From Actinomycetota bacterium (lineage in GTDB: Bacteria; Actinomycetota; Acidimicrobiia; Spongiisociales; ZC4RG35): a stretch of DNA of 5,246 nucleotides. The DNA lies in NCBI GenBank assembly GCA_027296205.1, contig JAPUJM010000228.1, positions 1 through 5,246 on the forward strand, given 5' to 3'. Position numbers and translations under genes: made by a program. Of this stretch, positions 1 through 5,110 are shown one piece after another. The notes under the pieces were generated by a model. It worked only from the letters and a program-made list of their open reading frames with translations. It had not been told where the DNA came from and ran no database searches. Position 1 is the stretch's first letter. Every line of letters begins with the position of its first letter.

Positions 1-1196
1 TCTTGGCCGGTCAGCCTTATCTAGGTGTTCGGGAGCTTCTGGCCGAGGCCGGCCTATCGCCGGGTCTTCAGGGAGCCGGGGCCCAGATGGGCATGGACAG
101 CTTGTTTGAGAGCGGGGAGCCGGCAGTCCATCTTGGCCTCCTCACCGGCTCTGTCGCCATTGCCAACTACCGGCCCGACATCACGAAGGCCGAGCTTCTC
201 GAGGACATCGCGGCGGGTCAGGTCGATCTCGTGGTAGGCACCCACGCCCTCATCCAGGAGGGCGTCCACTTCCGCCGTCTCGGTGTTGCCGTGGTCGACG
301 AACAGCATCGGTTTGGCGTTGCGCAGCGTGTGCAACTCAAGGAGAAGGCCGATCTGGTGGAGCCCGACCTTCTGATAATGACCGCCACGCCGATCCCGCG
401 GACCCTGTCGATGACCCTCTACGGAGATCTCGACGTCTCGGTCATCGATGAGATGCCCCCGGGACGCACTCCGGTCGGCACCACACTCCTGTCAAAGACG
501 GAGGAGGGCACCGCCTGGAAGCTCATCGAGAAGGAGGTTGCTCAGGGACGTCAGGCGTTTGTGGTGTGTCCACTGGTCGAGGACAGTCCCAAGGTGGAGG
601 CAGCCTCCGCCGTCGCCGAACACAAGCGGCTCTCTGGTTTACTGGCAGAGCTTCGAGTTGGTCTCATCCACGGTCAGCTGCGATCCGCCGACAAGGAGGC
701 TGTGATGAGCGACTTCCGGGCGGGTGCTCTCGACGTCCTGGTCTCCACCACGGTTATCGAGGTCGGTATCGATATCCCCAACGCCACAGTGATGGTCATC
801 GAGGACGCCGACCGCTTTGGTCTCAGCCAACTCCATCAACTCAGAGGCAGAGTTGGGCGCGGATCACATCCCGGGACTTGCCTGCTGATCGCCGACGCAA
901 CGACAGAGGAGGGGGAGGGGCGTCTGGCTGCGATGGTGGCCACCACCGATGGTTTCCGGCTCGCCGAGGAGGATCTGCGGATTCGTGGCCAGGGAACGGT
1001 CTTCGGCACCCGTCAATCGGGACTCAAAGACTTGAAGCTCGCCGACATCCTCGAGGATTTCGAGCTGCTGTTGGCAGCGAGGCGAGATGCGTTCGGTCTC
1101 GTCGACTCCGACCCGCATCTGAAGAACCACCCCGATTTGATCAGCGAGGTCAGGGCGATGCTCGGTGACCGGGTCGAATGGCTGTTCGTCAGCTGA
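1..1196 (+). CDS. recG: ATP-dependent DNA helicase RecG, C-terminal part (5' end outside window)
   Basis: RecG is a monomeric superfamily 2 helicase that reverses stalled replication forks and moves Holliday junctions. The frame is open from the left edge, so the TTG at position 3 is an internal Leu codon, not a start. About 397 residues are visible; the family is usually about 690 to 750 long, so the wedge (OB) domain and Walker A are off the window. Counting from the codon at position 3, one sees the end of motif Ia (LAGQP, residues 1-5), the LLTGS and VVGTHALI segments (46-50, 78-84), the DEQH box (99-102), TATPIPRT (127-134), VSTTVIEVGIDIPNA (247-261), the motif VI arginine region QLHQLRGRVGRG (276-287) and the RecG-typical FGTRQSG (334-340). 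The normal RecG tail follows, so the 3' end is intact. It leads the block, with rsmD 16 bases downstream. Identity is nearly certain; only the LAGQP form of motif Ia is unusual. Confidence 0.97.
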   Translation, partial: LAGQPYLGVRELLAEAGLSPGLQGAGAQMGMDSLFESGEPAVHLGLLTGSVAIANYRPDITKAELLEDIAAGQVDLVVGTHALIQEGVHFRRLGVAVVDEQHRFGVAQRVQLKEKADLVEPDLLIMTATPIPRTLSMTLYGDLDVSVIDEMPPGRTPVGTTLLSKTEEGTAWKLIEKEVAQGRQAFVVCPLVEDSPKVEAASAVAEHKRLSGLLAELRVGLIHGQLRSADKEAVMSDFRAGALDVLVSTTVIEVGIDIPNATVMVIEDADRFGLSQLHQLRGRVGRGSHPGTCLLIADATTEEGEGRLAAMVATTDGFRLAEEDLRIRGQGTVFGTRQSGLKDLKLADILEDFELLLAARRDAFGLVDSDPHLKNHPDLISEVRAMLGDRVEWLFVS

Positions 1197-1212
1197 TGCC
1201 GGGTCGCGCCAC

Positions 1213-1761
1213 ATGAGAATCATCGGCGGCATCGCGCGGGGGAGGCGGATCAAGGCGCCGAGCACCAGCGGGACGCGCCCGGTGACCGATCGGGTGAGGG
1301 AGGCCGTTTTCTCCGCATTGGGAAGTTGGGTCACCGAAGCCGTCGTCGCCGATCTGTACGCAGGGTCGGGGTCCTTTGGATTGGAAGCGTTGTCCCGGGG
1401 TGCGGAGTCGGTGGTTTTTGTCGAAAACGGGCGAAAAGCCCTGATCGCCTTGAGGTCGAACATCGAGTCGGTCGCCTTGGGCGGGAGGGTGGTCGATACC
1501 ACTGTGCGGAGCTTTCTGACCAGGTCCGACGACCGTTTCCACCTCGTTTTCATGGACCCGCCCTGGGACCAGGACACGGGTATCATGGAGAGGGATCTGA
1601 CCACCCTCGATCGGTGTTTGTTGCCGAGGGCCGAGGTTGTGGTCTCCCGTCGCCATACCGACAGGATTCCTGATGTGCCCGAAAACTGGCGAGTTGCCAC
1701 CGATAAGCGTTACGGAGATACCAGAATTCTTCGGTACGAGAAGGTAGAAAGCACCAAATGA
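1213..1761 (+). CDS. rsmD: 16S rRNA (guanine(966)-N(2))-methyltransferase RsmD
   Basis: RsmD uses S-adenosylmethionine to methylate N2 of G966 (E. coli numbering) in 16S rRNA of the small subunit, in the cytoplasm. The 182-residue product matches the family's usual length. It starts with the family's MRIIGG and has RPVTDRVREAVFSAL (22-36), the SAM-binding motif I DLYAGSGSFGLEALSRGA (47-64), the catalytic motif IV MDPPW (114-118) and the C-terminal RYGDTRILRY (166-175). I chose the ATG at 1213 because the protein aligns from MRIIGG; an in-frame ATG at 1165 would run 32 bases into recG and add 16 residues foreign to the family. No good Shine-Dalgarno precedes 1213, so translation may depend on ribosomes leaving recG. 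The stop overlaps the coaD start by 4 bases (ATGA). Trp at the last place of the DPPx motif, where Phe or Tyr is commoner, is the only mild oddity. Confidence 0.95.
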   Translation: MRIIGGIARGRRIKAPSTSGTRPVTDRVREAVFSALGSWVTEAVVADLYAGSGSFGLEALSRGAESVVFVENGRKALIALRSNIESVALGGRVVDTTVRSFLTRSDDRFHLVFMDPPWDQDTGIMERDLTTLDRCLLPRAEVVVSRRHTDRIPDVPENWRVATDKRYGDTRILRYEKVESTK

Positions 1762-2225
1762 CAACCGCATTGTGTCCCGGCAGTTTCGACCCGCCGACGA
1801 ACGGGCATGTCGAACTGATCAATCGTGTCGTCTCCGCGTTCGACCGGGTGGTTGTCTCGGTGATCGACAACCCTTCCAAGAGCTCTCTGTTCAGTGTGGA
1901 TGAGCGGGTCGGGATGATCAACCAGATCCACGGCGACGACGTCGAAGTCACTGTTTTTGGTGGTTTGCTGGTAGATCATGCACGTGAAGTCGGCGCTGAC
2001 GTCGTGGTCAAAGGTTTGCGCACGGTCGACGATTATGATTATGAGAATCAGATGGCCCAGATGAACAGACATCTGACCGGGATGGAAACGGTGTTCATGC
2101 CCACCCACCCGGAGTACGGGTTTATTTCGTCGTCGCTGGTCAAAGAGGTTGCAAGGCTCGGTGGATCGATGAGCGGTCTGGTCCCCGACGTGGTGGAGAG
2201 CGCATTGAAGGAGCGGTTGTCATGA
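1758..2225 (+). CDS. coaD: Phosphopantetheine adenylyltransferase (PPAT)
   Basis: CoaD transfers AMP from ATP to 4'-phosphopantetheine, giving dephospho-CoA and pyrophosphate, the penultimate step of coenzyme A synthesis. The 155-residue product is close to the usual 155-165. It belongs to the nucleotidyltransferase superfamily with the T/HxGH signature: PGSFDPPTNGH (7-17) carries Ser9 and His17, matching Thr10 and His18 of the E. coli enzyme. Lys41 (NPSKSSLF) matches E. coli Lys42. KGLRTVDDYDYENQMAQMNR (85-104) is the substrate-binding region, with Arg88 at the place of E. coli Arg91. ISSSLVKEVARLGG (123-136) is the conserved ATP-contact segment. The ATG sits in an ATGA overlap with the rsmD stop, a sign of translational coupling; the rsmD-coaD pair is widespread in bacteria. 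Its last codons contain a strong Shine-Dalgarno for the next gene. All key residues are present. Confidence 0.97.
   Translation: MTTALCPGSFDPPTNGHVELINRVVSAFDRVVVSVIDNPSKSSLFSVDERVGMINQIHGDDVEVTVFGGLLVDHAREVGADVVVKGLRTVDDYDYENQMAQMNRHLTGMETVFMPTHPEYGFISSSLVKEVARLGGSMSGLVPDVVESALKERLS
2207..2213 (+). promoter_or_regulatory. Ribosome binding site inside the coaD 3' end
   Basis: GAAGGAG lies 8 bases before the ATG at 2222 and is a near-perfect Shine-Dalgarno. It is read as Lys151-Glu152 of CoaD, so one sequence serves both as codons and as initiation signal. It fixes the start of the coiled-coil gene at 2222 and suggests that gene can be initiated efficiently on its own as well as by coupling to coaD. 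Confidence 0.75.
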
Positions 2226-2761
2226 GCCAGGACATAAAGATAGATATCGGCGCCGAGGTTGCTGTCGATGCCCCTGGCCGTCCGGAGCCGAGCGACATTC
2301 TCGACATCGTCGACGATCTGATGGTCCACCTCCACGAGGCGAAGACGATGCCGTTGTCGTCCAATGCCCTTGTCGATCGGGATGCCTTTCTCAGTCTTCT
2401 CGAGACTCTTCGGGCAAGTGTTCCAGACGAGCTACGGGCAGCCCGCTGGATGGTCCGGGAGCGCGAAGCGTTCATTTCTCGGACGAATGAGAAAGCCCGC
2501 GAGATCATGGAGAAGGCCCGGACCGAGGCGGACGACATGGTCTCGGCGTCAAACATCGTTGCCGAGGCAGTCGAGGAGGCCAACATCCTCGTCCGCCGGG
2601 CCGAAGGTGATGCTCGCCGTCTCCGACTCGAGACCGAAGACGAGATCGACAAGAAGCTGCAGCGGGTCGAGGGGCGTCTCGAAGACATAATGGCCCAGGT
2701 CAAGGATGCCCGAAACGAGCTCCGCCAGGCGAGACCCCGGCCACCCGAAGTCCCGATCTGA
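2222..2761 (+). CDS. SepIVA-like (DivIVA-type) coiled-coil protein
   Basis: This 179-residue protein is soluble, with no signal peptide or membrane segment. Residues 1-22 are a poorly conserved lead. Residues 25-75 form a short conserved head (ILDIVDDLMVHLHEAKTMPL, then a segment ending in VPDELRAARW). Residues 76-168 are a charged Ala/Glu/Arg helix with heptad character, including AREIMEKARTEADDMV (92-107) and RRAEGDARRLRLETEDEID (125-143). The tail is Pro/Arg-rich. Head, coiled coil and a C-terminal part like RLETEDEIDKKLQRVEGRL match my recollection of mycobacterial SepIVA, which sits at the same locus between coaD and the DUF177 gene and acts in septation and envelope synthesis. SepIVA is about 245 residues, so this form has a shorter coiled coil. 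Such genes are often mislabelled as ATP synthase subunit b, but no membrane anchor is present. The start is set by ATGA overlap with coaD and a strong Shine-Dalgarno. The family call is moderately sure; the function is inferred. Confidence 0.85.
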   Translation: MSQDIKIDIGAEVAVDAPGRPEPSDILDIVDDLMVHLHEAKTMPLSSNALVDRDAFLSLLETLRASVPDELRAARWMVREREAFISRTNEKAREIMEKARTEADDMVSASNIVAEAVEEANILVRRAEGDARRLRLETEDEIDKKLQRVEGRLEDIMAQVKDARNELRQARPRPPEVPI

Positions 2762-2762
2762 C

Positions 2763-3254
2763 ATGGGCGCCGACTTGGTCATCAGCGTTGGTGACCTGGC
2801 CGGAGACCTCGAGAGGGAACGGGAATTCTCCGGGACTTGCGAGGTCTCCCTTCGGCTGGGCGATTCGACTGTCAAAGGCCCGATGACGGTGACAGGCGTG
2901 GTTGTTGGGACGGTTGATGGCGTCCAGGCCAACTTCCGAGTAGCCGCCAAGGCCCGCCTCATCTGCGTGCGGTGTCTGACGGAGTGGGAGGAGCAACTCG
3001 AAACGGAGGGCTTGCAGCACTTCTCGGTCACGCCGGATGAGAACGGCTACGCCATCGTCGACAAAGAAATCGATGTTGGCGGTGCTGCCACCGACGAATT
3101 GGCGCTGAGCATACCGGCGACCCCCGTTTGCCGAGAAGACTGCAAGGGACTTTGCCCAATCTGTGGAACCGACTTGAATAGTGGCCCCTGCGACGAGCAT
3201 GGAGAGGACTCCGGGTCCCCCTTTGCCGTCCTGAAAGATCTATTCGATTCCTGA
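2763..3254 (+). CDS. yceD: YceD / DUF177 family protein, 23S rRNA accumulation factor
   Basis: The DUF177 (YceD) family is almost always encoded directly before rpmF and, in E. coli and plants, is needed for normal 23S rRNA levels; the biochemical role is not settled. The 163-residue product starts with LVISVGDLAGDLERE, has the family's CVRCL motif (C68, C71) and an acidic middle part (YAIVDKEIDVGGAATDELAL, about 96-115). It ends with the typical Cys-rich segment CREDCKGLCPICGTDLN (123-139; Cys 123, 127, 131, 134), which looks zinc-binding, and a further Cys143. An in-frame ATG at 2706 would add 19 residues rich in Arg, Pro and Ser and overlap the previous gene by 56 bases, so I prefer 2763, one base after the preceding stop (TGAcATG). 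No good Shine-Dalgarno is seen there, which implies translational coupling. rpmF follows after 20 bases, as expected. Confidence 0.9.
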   Translation: MGADLVISVGDLAGDLEREREFSGTCEVSLRLGDSTVKGPMTVTGVVVGTVDGVQANFRVAAKARLICVRCLTEWEEQLETEGLQHFSVTPDENGYAIVDKEIDVGGAATDELALSIPATPVCREDCKGLCPICGTDLNSGPCDEHGEDSGSPFAVLKDLFDS

Positions 3255-3260
3255 GAAACC

Positions 3261-3266
3261 AAGGAG
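3261..3266 (+). promoter_or_regulatory. Ribosome binding site of rpmF
   Basis: AAGGAG is followed by 8 bases and then the ATG at 3275. It decides the rpmF start: the in-frame GTG at 3266 overlaps the last base of this site and would add MPE to a protein that normally begins MAVPK. It lies in one of the two longest true gaps of the block, consistent with strong initiation of an abundant ribosomal protein. Confidence 0.8.
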
Positions 3267-3274
3267 TGCCCGAG

Positions 3275-3451
3275 ATGGCGGTACCCAAGAAAAAGATGTC
3301 GCGCTCTCGGACCCGTCAACGCAAGGCGGCCTGGAAGGTCTCCGCTCCGAGCAGTGTGGCGTGTGAGCAGTGTGGCAAGCCAAAGCTTCCTCACCGCGCC
3401 TGTCGTGAGTGCGGTACCTACGGCGGCCGCGAAGTACTCGAGACCGACTAA
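3275..3451 (+). CDS. rpmF: 50S ribosomal protein L32 (bL32), zinc-binding form
   Basis: bL32 is a small basic protein of the large ribosomal subunit. The 58-residue product is of normal length. It opens with the family start MAVPKKKMSRSRTRQRKAAW, rich in Lys and Arg for rRNA contact, and then carries four cysteines in two pairs (C30-x2-C33 and C43-x2-C46: ACEQCG and ACRECG) around LPHRA, a zinc ribbon. Because all four cysteines are kept, this is the zinc-dependent version, not the cysteine-free paralogue that some bacteria express when zinc is scarce. The start at 3275 is supported by the Shine-Dalgarno and by family alignment. The yceD-rpmF pairing is near universal. plsX follows 5 bases after the stop, the order also seen in Firmicutes and Proteobacteria. 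Confidence 0.97.
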   Translation: MAVPKKKMSRSRTRQRKAAWKVSAPSSVACEQCGKPKLPHRACRECGTYGGREVLETD

Positions 3452-3456
3452 GAGAT

Positions 3457-4425
3457 TTGGCCCGCATCGCCCTCGACGCCATGGGGGGCGACTACGCCCC
3501 TTCCGAAACCGTTGCCGGTGCGGTTGAAGCCGCCGGCCGTGGTGTGGATGTGGTTCTGGTAGGGCATCACGAGTCGCTCGAAATCGAGCTATCCAAGCTG
3601 GGGACCCGTCTTCCGATTGTTGACGCGGCCGACGTCATTGGCATGGGCGACGAAGCTGGCCGGGCGCTCAGAGAGAAGCCTCAGGCATCGATAAACGTCG
3701 CGGCGAGACTGGTCGCGGAGGGATCGGCGGATGGGTTCGTCTCCGCCGGCTCGACCGGAGCAGCCATGGCTGCGGCGGCGATCGTCATCGGACGAATCAA
3801 AGGAGTTTCGCGGCCCGCGATAGCCGTGATATTCCCCACCCCGGTGACACCAACGCTGGTGTTGGACGCCGGTGCCAATCCTGACGTCAAGCCTGAGCAG
3901 CTCGCTCAGTTCGGGATCATGGGCTCCGTTGCCGTTCAGGCGCTGTTCGGCGTGGAGGACCCGCGCGTCGGCCTTCTCTCCATTGGAGAGGAAAAGGGGA
4001 AGGGGCGCGACCTCGAACGAGCGGCCTATGACCTGCTTGACGCCGGCCCGACGAATTTTGTGGGGAATCTCGAAGGTCGGGACATTGCGACAGACAAAGC
4101 GGACGTCATCGTCACCGACGGCTTCACCGGCAACGTCTTCCTCAAGACGACCGAAGGTACGGCCAAGCTCGTGACCCAATATCTTCTCGAAGCGCTCTCG
4201 AAACTGTCACCGGATATTCAGGAACAAGTCTTTCCTGCCGTCGCCGCCGTCGGGGAGGTCCTTGACTACGAAACCTACGGAGGCGCTCAGCTTCTCGGAG
4301 TGAAATCGGTTGCGGTGATGGCCCACGGAAGTTCGAGTCGGGTTGCTATTTCCAACGCGCTCTCCATGGCCAGGGATGGCGCAGAGGGTGACCTGCCGGG
4401 ACGGCTGGCCGAACAGTTGGCATGA
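3457..4425 (+). CDS. plsX: Phosphate acyltransferase PlsX
   Basis: PlsX is a peripheral membrane enzyme that converts acyl-ACP and phosphate into acyl-phosphate, which PlsY uses to acylate glycerol 3-phosphate in phospholipid synthesis. The 322-residue product is near the usual 320-345. Motifs in order are RIALDAMGGDYAP (3-15), SAGSTGA (97-103), LDAGAN (136-141), LLSIGEEKGKG (173-183), FVGNLEGRDI (201-210), VTDGFTGNVFLKTTEG (219-234), YGGAQLLGVK (274-283) and AHGSSS (289-294). I chose the TTG at 3457, giving MARIALDAMGGD: it follows the rpmF stop by 5 bases and keeps the first beta strand. The next ATG (3481) would cut that strand, and the GTG at 3409 lies inside rpmF with no homology before Ala2. 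No well-spaced Shine-Dalgarno is visible, so coupling to rpmF seems likely. The 3' end overlaps rnc by 4 bases, with no acpP or fab genes between them. Confidence 0.94.
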   Translation: MARIALDAMGGDYAPSETVAGAVEAAGRGVDVVLVGHHESLEIELSKLGTRLPIVDAADVIGMGDEAGRALREKPQASINVAARLVAEGSADGFVSAGSTGAAMAAAAIVIGRIKGVSRPAIAVIFPTPVTPTLVLDAGANPDVKPEQLAQFGIMGSVAVQALFGVEDPRVGLLSIGEEKGKGRDLERAAYDLLDAGPTNFVGNLEGRDIATDKADVIVTDGFTGNVFLKTTEGTAKLVTQYLLEALSKLSPDIQEQVFPAVAAVGEVLDYETYGGAQLLGVKSVAVMAHGSSSRVAISNALSMARDGAEGDLPGRLAEQLA

Positions 4426-5084
4426 CTCTCGAAGGCAAGCTGGGCTACACCTTTGAGAACCCCGGATTGCTTCGCCTCGCGCTGACCCATCGGTCGGTCA
4501 GCTCGGACGACCCGTCTCGCATCGACAACGAGCGTCTCGAGTTTCTTGGCGATGCAGTTCTGCAGCTTGTGATCACGGATCTGCTCTACAAGTCATACCC
4601 CCACCTGGCCGAGGGGCAGATGGCGAAGGTCCGCGCCGCCGTTGTCAGCGGCCCCGCTCTCGCCGAGATTGCAAGATCGATCGACCTTGGGGTCTTTATC
4701 GAACTCGCCCCCGGCGAAGAGCGAACGGGTGGTCGTGGCAAGGATTCCATCCTCGCCGACGCGCTCGAGGCGATCCTCGGGTCGGTCTATCTCGACTCCG
4801 GAATCGACTCCGCCGGAGAGATCATCCTGTCACTCTGGGCCGATCAGGTGGCCGACCGGGCCAAGAGCCCGGGTATCAAGGACTACAAGACTCGACTTCA
4901 AGAGCACGTCGCCCGCGACGGCCGGCGACCCGTCTACGAGGTGGAGGGCAGTGGCCCGGACCACGACCGTCGCTTCAGTGCGGTCGTTTACGTTGACGGC
5001 ATAAGACTGGGGTCGGGTGAGGGCCGATCGAAGAAGGCTGCCGAGCAGTCCGCTGCCCAGGAGGCTCTCGCTTCGCTCAGCTGA
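4422..5084 (+). CDS. rnc: Ribonuclease III
   Basis: RNase III is a dimeric, Mg2+-dependent nuclease that cuts double-stranded RNA, releasing 16S and 23S precursors from the primary rRNA transcript and processing some mRNAs. The 220-residue product is of normal length. The nuclease domain spans about residues 1-145: LTHRS (21-25), signature NERLEFLGD (36-44) with Glu37, Glu40 and Asp44, and DALEAILGSVYLDSG (113-127) with catalytic Asp113 and Glu116. The double-stranded RNA-binding domain spans about 152-220: DYKTRLQEHVARDGRRPVYE, then GEGRSKKAAEQSAAQEAL with its conserved Lys pair. All catalytic acids are in place. The ATG lies in an ATGA overlap with the plsX stop and has no clear Shine-Dalgarno, so translation is probably coupled. 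It looks like the last gene of the block within the window. The rnc-smc link common in many bacteria is not visible here. Confidence 0.97.
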   Translation: MTLEGKLGYTFENPGLLRLALTHRSVSSDDPSRIDNERLEFLGDAVLQLVITDLLYKSYPHLAEGQMAKVRAAVVSGPALAEIARSIDLGVFIELAPGEERTGGRGKDSILADALEAILGSVYLDSGIDSAGEIILSLWADQVADRAKSPGIKDYKTRLQEHVARDGRRPVYEVEGSGPDHDRRFSAVVYVDGIRLGSGEGRSKKAAEQSAAQEALASLS

Positions 5085-5110
5085 GATTCTCGCTGATCAG
5101 TTTCTCCTGT
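5075..5110. terminator. Possible weak hairpin at the rnc 3' end
   Basis: Bases 5077-5096 can fold as TCAGC, one bulged T, GAG, a 3-base ATT loop, CTC, GCTGA: eight pairs with one bulge, overlapping the rnc stop. Only a short TTTCTCCT stretch follows, so this is not a classic intrinsic terminator, and the fold was judged by eye. A second small palindrome, CTGATCAG, lies at 5093-5100. A convergent gene end here would make some form of termination likely. Confidence 0.2.

Noticed and set aside
566..1168. A 200-codon + strand frame inside recG
   Set aside because: It is an out-of-frame reading of the RecG helicase motifs, dominated by Arg, Gly and Trp, with no family resemblance and no Shine-Dalgarno.
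1165..1212. Upstream ATG for rsmD inside recG
   Set aside because: The family N-terminus MRIIGG begins at 1213 and the extra 16 residues are recG sequence read in another frame.
864..1700. A 278-codon open frame on the minus strand across recG and rsmD
   Set aside because: It lies antisense to two genes with full family motifs, spans their boundary, and its peptide is rich in Arg, Ser and Thr with no recognisable domain. Long antisense frames are expected in GC-rich coding DNA.
2222..2761. Annotation as ATP synthase F0 subunit b
   Set aside because: The charged helix resembles subunit b, but there is no N-terminal membrane segment and no neighbouring atp gene; the location fits SepIVA instead.
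2706..2762. Upstream ATG for the DUF177 gene
   Set aside because: It would overlap the coiled-coil gene by 56 bases and add 19 unconserved Arg/Pro/Ser-rich residues; family similarity begins after the ATG at 2763.
3589..4179. A 196-codon minus-strand frame inside plsX
   Set aside because: It is entirely antisense to conserved PlsX motifs, has no domain I recognise and no sign of a start signal.
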